A DNA stretch of 11,752 bases from JACKJP01 sp050186955 (GTDB lineage: Bacteria > Pseudomonadota > Alphaproteobacteria > Rhizobiales > Tepidamorphaceae): assembly GCA_050186955.1 (NCBI GenBank), contig JBFWXZ010000092.1, forward strand, positions 1-11,752, in the 5' to 3' direction. The notes beneath the pieces are model-generated. The model was not told the DNA's origin and did not search any database. It worked only from the letters and a program-made list of their open reading frames with translations. Below are positions 1-5,957 of the stretch, in pieces; the stretch's first letter is position 1, and every line of letters starts with the position of its first letter. The translations under genes were made by a program, and so were the position numbers.

Positions 1-1
1 C

Positions 2-721
2 GTCGTCGACGAGCTGTTCGGCGGGGCGCTGGAGGTCGGCGCGCCGCTGCTGCGCGCGCGCATGCCGCGCGCCTTCATCGACCTCACCCGGGAGCCCTAC
101 GAGCTCGACCCGGCGCTGTTCGACGGCGCCCTGCCCGCCTTCGTCAACACGCGCTCGCTGCGCGTCGCCGGCGGGCTCGGCACCATCGCCCGCATCGTCG
201 CCGAGAAGGAGGAGATCTATCGCGGCCGGCTGTCGGTGGCCGACGGCCTGCGGCGCATCGACGACTACTACAAGCCCTATCACCGGGCGCTGTCGCGGAT
301 GATCTCGCAGATCCAGACCGATTTCGGCGCCGCCGTGCTGGTCGACTGCCACTCCATGCCCTCGGCCCGCGTCGCCGGCGAGAGCCGGCCGCGCGCCGAC
401 TTCGTGATCGGCGACCGCTTCGGCACGAGCTGCGCGGAGATCGTCGCCGACACGCTGCACCAGCAACTGACCGCCATCGGCTACCGCGTCGGCCGCAACA
501 AGCCCTATGCGGGCGGCTTCATCACCGAGCGCTACGGCAATCCCGCCGCCGGCATCCACGCGATCCAGATCGAGATCAACCGCGCCCTCTACATGGACGA
601 GCGGCATTATCGCCGCTCCAGCGGCTACGCCTGGATCGTCGCCGACCTCGCCCGCGTCATCCGCAATCTCTCGGCCACGCCGCCGGCCGCCCTGGCGCCG
701 CGCCGCGTCGCCGCCGAATAG
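2..721 (+). CDS. N-formylglutamate amidohydrolase family protein (5' end missing)
   Basis: The reading frame is open to the left edge, so the start codon lies outside the window and about 239 C-terminal residues are visible. The first visible residues (VVDELFGG, then GAPLLRAR) run into PRAFIDLTREPYELDP, the RxfvDlNR-like signature of N-formylglutamate amidohydrolases. Downstream are VDCHSMPS, which carries a probable metal-ligand or catalytic histidine, and IQIEINRALYMDE, also typical of the family. The family hydrolyses N-formyl-L-glutamate to glutamate and formate, and in some bacteria this is the last step of histidine degradation (HutG). No other hut gene is visible, so a histidine-catabolic role is not shown and a general deformylase is equally possible. 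The stop TAG lies only 2 bp from the end of the convergent small RNA. An ATG at 62 opens a shorter frame but is internal to the conserved N-terminal part, so it is not the start. Confidence 0.88.
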   Translation, partial: VVDELFGGALEVGAPLLRARMPRAFIDLTREPYELDPALFDGALPAFVNTRSLRVAGGLGTIARIVAEKEEIYRGRLSVADGLRRIDDYYKPYHRALSRMISQIQTDFGAAVLVDCHSMPSARVAGESRPRADFVIGDRFGTSCAEIVADTLHQQLTAIGYRVGRNKPYAGGFITERYGNPAAGIHAIQIEINRALYMDERHYRRSSGYAWIVADLARVIRNLSATPPAALAPRRVAAE

Positions 722-723
722 CC

Positions 724-750
724 AAAAAAAAGGCCGCCACGAGGGCGGCC
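724..750 (-). terminator. Intrinsic terminator of the small RNA
   Basis: A perfect 7-bp stem (732-738 with 744-750) with a 5-nt loop is followed, on the minus strand, by eight consecutive T (731-724). There is no T-run on the plus side, so it does not look like a terminator for the convergent amidohydrolase gene. Confidence 0.85.
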
Positions 751-803
751 CGAGTCTAGGGAGGAAACGCCCAAGGAGGGCATGCGACATAACCATGTCG
801 CAC
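724..803 (-). ncRNA. mmgR: alpha-r8 (suhB/mmgR family) trans-acting small RNA
   Basis: Read on the minus strand, this stretch of about 80 nt has the full layout of the alphaproteobacterial alpha-r8 family (Rfam suhB). A 5' hairpin has 8-bp arms at 783-790 and 795-802 and a 4-nt loop. A small GCCC/GGGC hairpin (769-781) follows, with UCCUU in its loop. Next is a single-stranded segment carrying UUUCCUCCCU (complement of 758-767), which I recall as the conserved 10-mer of this family. The 3' end is a GC-rich terminator hairpin plus eight U. The anti-Shine-Dalgarno-like pyrimidine motifs suggest translational repression of target mRNAs. The Sinorhizobium member MmgR (about 77 nt) limits polyhydroxybutyrate granule formation. 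Structure, length and motif are seen in the sequence; the family name rests on recalled knowledge, and targets here are unknown. Confidence 0.85.
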
Positions 804-807
804 TGCA

Positions 808-837
808 AAAATGCGTAGTGCGGCGCACAAAGTCAAG
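808..837 (-). promoter_or_regulatory. Promoter of the alpha-r8 small RNA
   Basis: On the minus strand CTTGAC (837-832) matches the rhizobial housekeeping -35 box. Seventeen bases after TTGACT comes CATTTT (813-808) as a weaker -10 box. The predicted transcription start is about 801-803, exactly where the first RNA hairpin begins. The fit of promoter, RNA start and terminator supports an autonomous transcription unit. Confidence 0.6.
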
Positions 838-948
838 TGTTGCGGTGCGGAAATTTTCGGCGAATCGCTGCCCAAGATCGAGGCAGGCGGCTGAAATGTC
901 AGCAATCCTTACGAATTTCGCCGCCGGGCCGGAATTTCTCCCGGAATT

Positions 949-2202
949 TCACTGTTTTTCGGCGATTCCCTCCGGCGCCCGCCGGTAGAAGACCAGCGCC
1001 AGCGCCAGCATCGCGGCGATGAACAGGAACGCCGCCCGGTAGGCGTGCGGGTCGCGGATCGAATGGCCCTCGGAGAGCCAGCCGACGATCTGCCCGGTGG
1101 CAAGCTGCAGCACCACCACCCCGCCCATCGTGCCGATATTCATCAGCGTCATGCCGCGCCCGACCATCGAAAGCTCGAACAGCGCCCGGCCATGGGCGGT
1201 GAGCACCGGCGTATAGGCGGCGGCGACCCCGAGCAGGGCGAATTCGGCGATCACCCAGCCGACCGGCAGGCTGTCGGAGAACGCGATGACGCACAGCATG
1301 ACGATGGTCGCCAGGGCGCCGATCGTCACCGGCAGCTTGTGGCCGCCCATCAGCCTGTCGGCCGGCCCCCACACCAACAGCGCGGTGATCTGCGCCATGG
1401 CGAAGACGAAGAGCGCGTTTCCCCGCGCCGTGAGGTCGAGGCCGTGGACGTCGGAGAAATAGGGACCGGCCCACAGCCCGAGCATGGTCGCGAAGATCGA
1501 ATAGGTGAAGCAGTGCATGACGAAGAGCCGCGCCACCCCGTGGACCCGGAAGACGGCGGGGAAATCCTTGAGCACCGCCGATAGCGAGGCCGCGCGCGGC
1601 GGCGCGGCGGCGCCGGGCGGGCGCTCGCGGGCGATCGCCAGGCAGAAGACGAAGACCACCGCCGAGGCCGCGGCGACCACCAGGAAGGCGGTGCGCCAGC
1701 CGACCGCCCCGCTGAGCAGGGCGAGCGGCGTCGTCACCGCGAGCGAGCCGAAGCTGCCGATGCCGAGCGTCAGCCCGACCAGGGTGGAGAAGCGCTGCGG
1801 CCCGAACCAGCGCGTGTAGATCGTCAGCGGCGCCATGAAGAAGGCCGAGCAGCCGAGCCCCATGATCGCCCGCCCGGCGATCAGGCCGCTCGCCGTGTCG
1901 GCGCTGGCGAACACCACGCAGCCGACGATGGTCAGCCCCATCAGCACCGTCATCGAGCGGATCGCGCCGAAATGGTCGATGGCGATGCCGAGCGGGATCT
2001 GCACCGCGGCGAAGGAGATGAAGAAGCTGCTGGCGAGCAGGCTCAGCACCGCCGGCGACATGGCGAATTCGGCGGCGATCTCCGGCGCGATGACGCCGAT
2101 GGAGTTGCGCAGGAACTGGCTGAAGAAATAGACCGAGCACAGCGCGCCGACGAGCAGCGCGGCACGGCCCGCGGTCGTCCTCGCGACCGTATTCTGCTCC
2201 AT
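949..2202 (-). CDS. Major facilitator superfamily transporter
   Basis: The product of 417 residues is about 12 hydrophobic helices separated by short charged loops, with the usual central cytoplasmic loop (about residues 195-220, rich in Pro, Ala and Arg) between two six-helix halves. The loop after helix 2 reads GIAIDHFGAIRSM, a degenerate form of the MFS motif A (GxLaDrxGrk), and the equivalent in the second half is GPADRLMGGHKL. It should be an inner-membrane secondary transporter. The substrate cannot be read from the sequence; sugar-phosphate or organic-anion permease-like and drug-export members share this build. The start is ATG 2202, preceded by a moderate GGGGAA ribosome-binding site. 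It is transcribed divergently from hisN over a gap of about 100 bp. No clear terminator of its own follows; the next one downstream belongs to the small RNA. Confidence 0.88.
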   Translation of the reverse strand: MEQNTVARTTAGRAALLVGALCSVYFFSQFLRNSIGVIAPEIAAEFAMSPAVLSLLASSFFISFAAVQIPLGIAIDHFGAIRSMTVLMGLTIVGCVVFASADTASGLIAGRAIMGLGCSAFFMAPLTIYTRWFGPQRFSTLVGLTLGIGSFGSLAVTTPLALLSGAVGWRTAFLVVAAASAVVFVFCLAIARERPPGAAAPPRAASLSAVLKDFPAVFRVHGVARLFVMHCFTYSIFATMLGLWAGPYFSDVHGLDLTARGNALFVFAMAQITALLVWGPADRLMGGHKLPVTIGALATIVMLCVIAFSDSLPVGWVIAEFALLGVAAAYTPVLTAHGRALFELSMVGRGMTLMNIGTMGGVVVLQLATGQIVGWLSEGHSIRDPHAYRAAFLFIAAMLALALVFYRRAPEGIAEKQ

Positions 2203-2249
2203 CGTGCGTTTCCCCGGCAGCCTGTTGCGGCGAGCTTACCGGCAAGAGA

Positions 2250-2278
2250 TTGCCGCATGCAGGTCAGGTGCGTATAGC
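2250..2278 (+). promoter_or_regulatory. Probable promoter of hisN, flanked by GCATGC repeats
   Basis: TTGCCG (2250-2255) and TATAGC (2273-2278) are separated by exactly 17 bp and resemble a sigma-70-type promoter. The start of transcription would be near 2285. Two copies of the palindrome GCATGC (2255-2260 and 2281-2286) sit at the -35 edge and just downstream of the -10 box, a possible operator arrangement. The prediction rests on motif match only. Confidence 0.45.
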
Positions 2279-2305
2279 TGGCATGCAAGCAACGGGACGC
2301 AGAAA

Positions 2306-3085
2306 TTGGACAGTGAAACCGAGAAGCGGCTGCATCGCCTGGCCGATGCCTCCGGCGCCGCGATCATGCCCTTCTTCCGGGCCGGATATTCGACCTCGGA
2401 CAAGGGCAACCCGGGCTGGTTCGACCCCGTCACCGAGGCCGACCACGCCGCCGAGCGGGCGATCCGCGACCTGCTGCGCGCCGAATGCCCGCGGGACGGG
2501 ATCGTCGGCGAGGAATTCGGCGTCCATGACGGCACCAGCGGCCGGCGCTGGATCGTCGATCCCATCGATGGCACGCGCTCCTTCCTCGCCGGCGTGCCGC
2601 TCTTCGGCACCATCATCGGCCTCGCCGAGGGCGACCGGGCGATAGCCGGCCTCTTCGACCAGCCCTTTACGGCCGAGCGCTTCTTCGGCGACGGCGGCAG
2701 TTCGTTCTGGACCCGTGGCGGGCAGCGCGCCGCGCTGAAGACGCGCGACACCGCCTCGCTGGCCGACGCGCTGCTGATGACCACCTCGCCGAAGCTGTTC
2801 AAGGGGGCCGAGGCGGAAGCTTACGAGCGCGTCGAATCCGCCGTGCGCCTCGCCCGCTACGGCGCCGACGGCTACGCCTACGCGCTGCTCGCCGCCGGCC
2901 AGATCGACGTCATCGTCGAGAACGGATTGCAGACCTACGACATCGCCGGGCTGATCCCGGTGATCGAGGGCGCCGGCGGGATCGTCACCACTTGGGAGGG
3001 CGGCAACGCGCTTTCCGGCGGTCGCATCCTCGCCGCCGCCAACCCCGCCATCCACGAGGCGGCGATGGGGCTGCTGGGCGTCTAG
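2306..3085 (+). CDS. hisN: Histidinol-phosphatase of the inositol monophosphatase family (HisN-like)
   Basis: The product is a Mg2+-dependent phosphatase of the IMPase fold, cytoplasmic, 259 residues from the chosen start, which is the usual family size. Metal-binding motifs are in order: GEEFG (Glu69/Glu70), DPIDGT (Asp85, Asp88) followed by RSFLAGVPLFG, and the C-terminal YDIAGLIPVIEGAGG (Asp212). The last motif and the PLFGT segment resemble HisN, which converts histidinol phosphate to histidinol, more than a general inositol or SuhB-type phosphatase. Substrate is still an inference. The frame stays open upstream to a GTG at 2204, but those 34 residues do not look like the family and would lie upstream of the predicted transcription start (about 2285). 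TTG 2306 (LDSETEKRLHRLADASG) fits the family N-terminus, although its ribosome-binding site is weak. The stop TAG overlaps the stop of the convergent hydrolase gene. Confidence 0.82.
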   Translation: MDSETEKRLHRLADASGAAIMPFFRAGYSTSDKGNPGWFDPVTEADHAAERAIRDLLRAECPRDGIVGEEFGVHDGTSGRRWIVDPIDGTRSFLAGVPLFGTIIGLAEGDRAIAGLFDQPFTAERFFGDGGSSFWTRGGQRAALKTRDTASLADALLMTTSPKLFKGAEAEAYERVESAVRLARYGADGYAYALLAAGQIDVIVENGLQTYDIAGLIPVIEGAGGIVTTWEGGNALSGGRILAAANPAIHEAAMGLLGV

Positions 3086-4026
3086 CCGTAGACCGGCTCG
3101 CCGGGCACGAAGCCGTCGAAGGCCGCCCAGAACAGCTCGCGCACGCTGTCGCGCTCCATCAGGATCTCGTGCCGCGCGCCGGGAATGACGAGATGCTTGG
3201 CGCCGCGCATATGCACCGCCAGCCGCTCTATCGCCCGCGTCGAGACCACCTTGTCGTCGCCGGCGGCGACGATCAGCACCGGCGTGCGCACCGAATAGCC
3301 GTAGGCCGGGTCCTGCAGCCGCGCCATCGCCTTGCCCGCCGCGTTGAGCCAGCCGATGGTCGGCGCGCCGAGGCCGAGCCGCGGCTCCGCCCTGACCAGC
3401 TCGTTGACGCGCTCCAGCCGCACCGGATCGCCGGTGAAGGGATTTCCCGCGAACGCCACCGCATTGGTCGGCTTCGAGGTCCCGCCGGGCACGAACAGGC
3501 TGCCGAAGCCGGCGAGCGCTAGCATCTCGGAAAGGAAGAACAGCCCGCGGCCGCCCTGCGGTATCTGCACCATCGGCGCGGTCATCACGATGCGCTCGAA
3601 CCAGCCGCCCGGCTGCGTCGCCAGCCCGAGCAGCACGCAGCCGCCCATCGAATGGCCGAGCGCGAAATAGGGCGGCGGACAGTCCGGCAGGACGATCTGC
3701 GTCATCAGCGCGGCGACGTCGCGCTCATATTCCTCGAAATCGTCGACATGGCCCTTTGCCGGGTTCTTCTGCGCGCGGTCCGAGCCGCCCTGCCCGCGCC
3801 AGTCGATGATCGCGACGTTGAAGCCGCGCCGGCGCAGGTCCGACACCGTCTCGAAATATTTCTCGATGAATTCGGCGCGGCCGGTGAAGACGCAGACGGT
3901 GCCGACATTGCGGCGCGCCGTGGGGCGCCAGCGGGCGAAGCGGATGTGGCGGCCGTCCTCGGTCTCGATGGTTCCGCTGACCGCGCCGCTCGGAACTGGG
4001 TTATCGGGGATTTCGACGAGATCCAT
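3082..4026 (-). CDS. Alpha/beta hydrolase, lysophospholipase (PldB)-like
   Basis: From the chosen ATG at 4026 (MDLVEIPDNPVPSGAV) the protein has 314 residues and an intact alpha/beta hydrolase triad: the nucleophile elbow GHSMGG (Ser126), an acid in AAGDDKVV (Asp258) and the histidine in GARHEILME (His286). The segment GRAEFIEKYFETVSDLRRRGF followed by DWRGQGGS is characteristic of the lysophospholipase/monoacylglycerol-lipase-like family (COG2267). It probably cleaves a lipid or other ester in the cytoplasm; no signal peptide is visible. Two upstream in-frame ATGs (4083, 4116) add arginine-rich residues unlike the family. The 4116 start lies within the terminator of the preceding gene, and both lie before the predicted transcription start (about 4068), so they are rejected. 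Its stop codon shares CTA/TAG bases with the stop of hisN. Confidence 0.87.
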   Translation of the reverse strand: MDLVEIPDNPVPSGAVSGTIETEDGRHIRFARWRPTARRNVGTVCVFTGRAEFIEKYFETVSDLRRRGFNVAIIDWRGQGGSDRAQKNPAKGHVDDFEEYERDVAALMTQIVLPDCPPPYFALGHSMGGCVLLGLATQPGGWFERIVMTAPMVQIPQGGRGLFFLSEMLALAGFGSLFVPGGTSKPTNAVAFAGNPFTGDPVRLERVNELVRAEPRLGLGAPTIGWLNAAGKAMARLQDPAYGYSVRTPVLIVAAGDDKVVSTRAIERLAVHMRGAKHLVIPGARHEILMERDSVRELFWAAFDGFVPGEPVYG

Positions 4027-4074
4027 GGGATCGCCCGGAAGTTGCCGCACCGGCCGTCCGCACGGCCGTTGAGG

Positions 4075-4103
4075 GCCATACATGAGGCGCGCCCGCCGCT
4101 CAA
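4075..4103 (-). promoter_or_regulatory. Candidate promoter of the alpha/beta hydrolase gene
   Basis: On the minus strand TTGAGC (4103-4098) and TATGGC (4080-4075) are spaced by 17 bp. The position is downstream of the preceding gene's terminator and about 50 bp before ATG 4026, which suits an independent unit. Neither box is perfect. Confidence 0.35.
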
Positions 4104-4114
4104 GCGCCAGCGCC

Positions 4115-4153
4115 AAAAGAAGACCGGCGGCGATCCCTCGATCACCGCCGGTC
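4115..4153 (-). terminator. Intrinsic terminator after the small exported protein gene
   Basis: A GC-rich stem (4122-4130 with 4145-4153, then three more pairs after one mismatch) closes a 6-nt loop. On the minus strand it is followed by TTCTTTT (4121-4115). The plus side lacks a T-run, so it acts on leftward transcription, about 60 bp after the stop codon at 4214. Confidence 0.7.
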
Positions 4154-4213
4154 CCAGTCTTCCGGATGCCGCGGGGGCGTTAAGACACCCGGAATTCCAA
4201 AACTCCGGTCCGC

Positions 4214-4573
4214 TTACCAGGAAGCGACGCGAAGCCGCTGCACGGAGCCGTTGTAGCGGCTGACCTTCAGCAGGGCCCGGTGGCCGCGCCGGTCATAGGC
4301 GCGCACCGTGTAGTAGGAGCCGCGCTGGTCGACGATCACCGGGCGGCTGTAGCCGGCGCGCTGCACCTTCCAGAGCGCGGTGCGCGGGCCGATGGTGGCC
4401 GGCAGGTAGTAGTTCGGGGCGGGGCGGTAGTGGCCGCTGTGGCCGCTCGAGATGTGGATGCTGCCGTTCGGGCCGGAAATCCCGATGCCGAAGCCGGAGG
4501 CGTTGGCCGCGAGCGGAGCGGAAAGGGTGGCGACGGCGATGGCTGCGGCACCCAGGATCATCTTCTTGTTCAT
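4214..4573 (-). CDS. Small secreted or periplasmic protein of unknown function
   Basis: The product has 119 residues. A Sec signal peptide is clear: MNKKMILGAAAIAVATLSAPLAANA, with cleavage probably after ANA at residue 25. The mature part begins Gly/Ser/His-rich (GFGIGISGPNGSIHISSGHSGHY), then has a tyrosine- and proline-rich linker. The C-terminal part, about 50 residues, is predicted to be beta-rich: GYSRPVIVDQRGSYYTVRAYDRRGHRALLKVSRYNGSV. That pattern (RGxYYxVxAxDrxG...lxvdxxxG) is common in rhizobial exported proteins and recalls PepSY-like domains, but I cannot assign a function. ATG 4573 is chosen over ATG 4579 and the longer frame because AAGGAG lies 7 nt before it but only 1 nt before 4579. 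It is divergent from the small heat-shock gene. Confidence 0.8.
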   Translation of the reverse strand: MNKKMILGAAAIAVATLSAPLAANASGFGIGISGPNGSIHISSGHSGHYRPAPNYYLPATIGPRTALWKVQRAGYSRPVIVDQRGSYYTVRAYDRRGHRALLKVSRYNGSVQRLRVASW

Positions 4574-4617
4574 CTGCATTCTCCTTGTTTCAAAGCGCCG
4601 GTTGCCGACCGGACGAT

Positions 4618-4694
4618 GCGGAGAATGCGGCAGGACGCCTGAATGCCGCCGGAATGGCGCATTCATTCTGCGTTCAGGCGTGAAAACGCCTCGA
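4618..4694. promoter_or_regulatory. Cluster of inverted repeats and GAATGC boxes between divergent genes
   Basis: An 8-bp perfect inverted repeat (CGCCTGAA near 4636, TTCAGGCG near 4673) encloses a shorter GCGGCA/TGCCGC pair that straddles its left arm. It is followed by a GGCG/CGCC hairpin (about 4677-4690). The hexamer GAATGC or its complement GCATTC recurs near 4576, 4623, 4641 and 4659, and again near 4765. This is probably operator or leader structure for the exported-protein gene. No known regulator motif is recognised, and no convincing -35/-10 pair was found for that gene. Confidence 0.3.
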
Positions 4695-4779
4695 AACGGC
4701 TGTGTTTTCGGGAGTTTTCCGCACAGGCGGGGTCGGGATGCGGGCTGCCTGGCGTCCGAAACCGGAATGCGAATACAGC

Positions 4780-4808
4780 CTTGAACTCGCGCCGGGCGAT
4801 ACCCAAAT
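4780..4808 (+). promoter_or_regulatory. Heat-shock (RpoH, sigma-32 type) promoter of the small heat-shock gene
   Basis: CTTGAA (4780-4785) is a perfect sigma-32 -35 core. Sixteen bases later CCCAAAT (4802-4808) resembles the sigma-32 -10 box CCCCATNT. The predicted start is near 4815, giving an untranslated leader of about 100 nt, the length expected for a ROSE element. Confidence 0.65.
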
Positions 4809-4814
4809 CACGCT

Positions 4815-4917
4815 CACGGGAGGCGTCGCCGAATGGTCGGGGCGCCGATCCGAAACCGGGGTCCGGCCACTGTGGCGGACCTCCCGGCATGTCGCTTCAA
4901 AGGAGGATATGCACATG
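4815..4917 (+). promoter_or_regulatory. ROSE-type RNA thermometer in the heat-shock leader
   Basis: The leader ends in a Shine-Dalgarno AGGAGG (4901-4906) preceded by UCGCU (4892-4896), which fits the U(U/C)GCU element of ROSE thermometers. Folding the two together pairs 4895-4898 with 4902-4905 around an AAA loop and puts G4894 opposite G4906, the unusual G-G pair known from ROSE. CAUGU (4888-4892) can also pair with ACAUG (4913-4917), burying the AUG. Upstream is a stable hairpin: 4860-4864 with 4877-4881 and 4866-4869 with 4873-4876, extended by CCGG 4856-4859 with 4884-4887. At low temperature the ribosome site would be masked, and heat would melt it. The base pairing is read by eye without energies. 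Confidence 0.75.
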
Positions 4918-5376
4918 CGTTCCATCGACTTTTCGCCCTACTACCGTTCGACCGTCGGTTTCGACCGGCTCTTCTCGATGCTCGACTCCATGTCCGGCGT
5001 CGAGGGCAGCGGCTCGGGCTATCCCCCCTACAATATCGAGCGCACCGGCGAGAACGCCTACCGCATCACCATGGCGGTGGCCGGCTTTTCCGATCAGGAG
5101 CTGTCCATCGAGGTGAAGGAGCACACGCTTTCGGTGCGCGGCGACCGTCTTCAGGTGCAGTCCGAGGACGCCGCCGAGGTGCTCTATCGCGGTATCGCGG
5201 AGCGTAATTTCGAGCGCCGCTTCCAGCTCGCCGACCATGTCGAGGTCAAGGGCGCCAAGCTGGAGAACGGCCTGCTCCACATCGACCTCGCGCGCGAGAT
5301 TCCCGAGGCGCTGAAGCCCCGCTCGATCGCCATCGAGGCCACCGGCAACGGCAAGGCCATCACCAAGAAGCACTAA
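4915..5376 (+). CDS. ibpA: Small heat-shock protein, Hsp20/IbpA family (class A)
   Basis: This is an ATP-independent holdase chaperone, 153 residues. The N-terminus MRSIDFSPYYRSTVGFDRLFSML is typical of rhizobial class A small heat-shock proteins. The alpha-crystallin domain spans about residues 38-128 (from YNIERTGENAYRITMAVAGF), with the conserved NGLLHIDL near its end (118-125). The C-terminal tail carries the I-x-I oligomerisation motif (Ile138-Ala-Ile140). The domain is complete. AGGAGG lies 8 nt before ATG 4915 but only 2 nt before the alternative ATG 4909, so 4915 is preferred. A sigma-32-like promoter and a ROSE-like leader give dual heat control, as known for the ibpA/hsp genes of Bradyrhizobium. 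It stands alone and is followed by hairpins at 5386-5404 and 5417-5451. Confidence 0.93.
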   Translation: MRSIDFSPYYRSTVGFDRLFSMLDSMSGVEGSGSGYPPYNIERTGENAYRITMAVAGFSDQELSIEVKEHTLSVRGDRLQVQSEDAAEVLYRGIAERNFERRFQLADHVEVKGAKLENGLLHIDLAREIPEALKPRSIAIEATGNGKAITKKH

Positions 5377-5385
5377 CCCCAAGCG

Positions 5386-5404
5386 CGGACGCATCTAGCG
5401 TCCG
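5386..5404 (+). terminator. Hairpin after the small heat-shock gene
   Basis: A perfect 7-bp stem (5386-5392 with 5398-5404) closes a 5-nt loop 10 bp after the stop codon. No T-run follows on the plus strand, so it may only stabilise the mRNA end or help the next hairpin to stop transcription. Confidence 0.35.
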
Positions 5405-5407
5405 GGC

Positions 5408-5451
5408 AAAAATGTCGAACGCCCCGGGTCCGCGACGGACCCGGGGCGTTC
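5408..5451 (-). terminator. Strong terminator between convergent genes
   Basis: A perfect 15-bp inverted repeat (5417-5431 with 5437-5451) encloses a 5-nt loop. On the minus strand it is followed within four bases by five T (5412-5408), so it is an intrinsic terminator for the minus-strand gene ending at 5457. On the plus side only a weak pyrimidine tract follows, but the stem is stable enough that it may also stop heat-shock transcripts. Confidence 0.75.
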
Positions 5452-5456
5452 CTGCT

Positions 5457-5888
5457 TCATGCGCCGGCCACCATCTGGCCGAGCGCCTTGGCGTAGTCCA
5501 TCCTGATCCCGTTCACCGCCAGCACGTCGCGCCCCGCCACCAGCGACAGCACGCCCGCGCCGACCACCATGATGGTGCAGAGCTGGTGGTCGTCGGCGAC
5601 GTCGTTGAGCGCCCGGTAGAGCATCTCGGCGATGGCGCCGAGTTCCTCGCGCCGGTGCGTCGGCGCGGTGTCGGCGATCAGCCTGACCTTGATCAGCAGC
5701 ACGTCGCGGCGCAGGCCGGTGCCGATGCCGCAATCCATGGCCAGCGCCATCAGCAGTTCCAGCACCGCCATCTGCGTGTGGTCGGAGAACTCGGCCTCGA
5801 GCTCGGCGACCGCCCGCTCGGCCTCGCGCACGGCGCGGGCGCAGCCCGGCGGCTCCGATGGCCCCGGCGCCGGTTGTGTGGATCCCAT
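5457..5888 (-). CDS. Hypothetical protein, small helical cytoplasmic
   Basis: I do not recognise this family. The 143-residue product has a short Pro/Ser-rich N-terminus (MGSTQPAPGPSEPPG), then an almost entirely helical body: an acidic/alanine helix (REAERAVAELEAEF), a hydrophobic helix (MAVLELLMALAMDCG), a charged stretch with DVLLIKVRLIADT, and a C-terminal half rich in Ala, Val and Leu (TIMVVGAGVLSLVAG). There is no signal peptide. The segment around LSLVAG is hydrophobic but short and is more likely buried core than a membrane helix. ATG 5888 is preferred to ATG 5918 because a strong GGGGGAGGG lies 5 nt before it and would be inside the coding region otherwise. Codon use resembles the neighbours and a terminator follows, so I treat it as a real gene. 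Confidence 0.65.
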   Translation of the reverse strand: MGSTQPAPGPSEPPGCARAVREAERAVAELEAEFSDHTQMAVLELLMALAMDCGIGTGLRRDVLLIKVRLIADTAPTHRREELGAIAEMLYRALNDVADDHQLCTIMVVGAGVLSLVAGRDVLAVNGIRMDYAKALGQMVAGA

Positions 5889-5930
5889 GGATACCCTCCC
5901 CCTTTCGGTTGAGGGCATTCTCCAAGTAAC

Positions 5931-5942
5931 TACTTAAGATTT
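5931..5942. promoter_or_regulatory. Possible operator upstream of the hypothetical gene
   Basis: AAGTA-AC-TACTT is a short perfect inverted repeat inside the only AT-rich patch of the area (about 5925-5950), between the stop of the threonine aldolase gene and the start at 5888. It could be a repressor site; no specific regulator is recognised. Confidence 0.2.
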
Positions 5943-5957
5943 AGTTTACCGCGATTT

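Noticed and set aside
732..750. Hairpin as terminator of the N-formylglutamate amidohydrolase gene
   Set aside because: The T-run is only on the minus strand, so the hairpin ends the small RNA, not the plus-strand gene.
899..2245. Alternative same-strand frame over the MFS transporter gene
   Set aside because: Its translation is Arg- and Gly-rich with no membrane helices, whereas the adjacent frame gives a 12-helix transporter.
2204..2305. GTG-started N-terminal extension of hisN
   Set aside because: The extra residues are unlike HisN proteins and lie over a plausible promoter (2250-2278).
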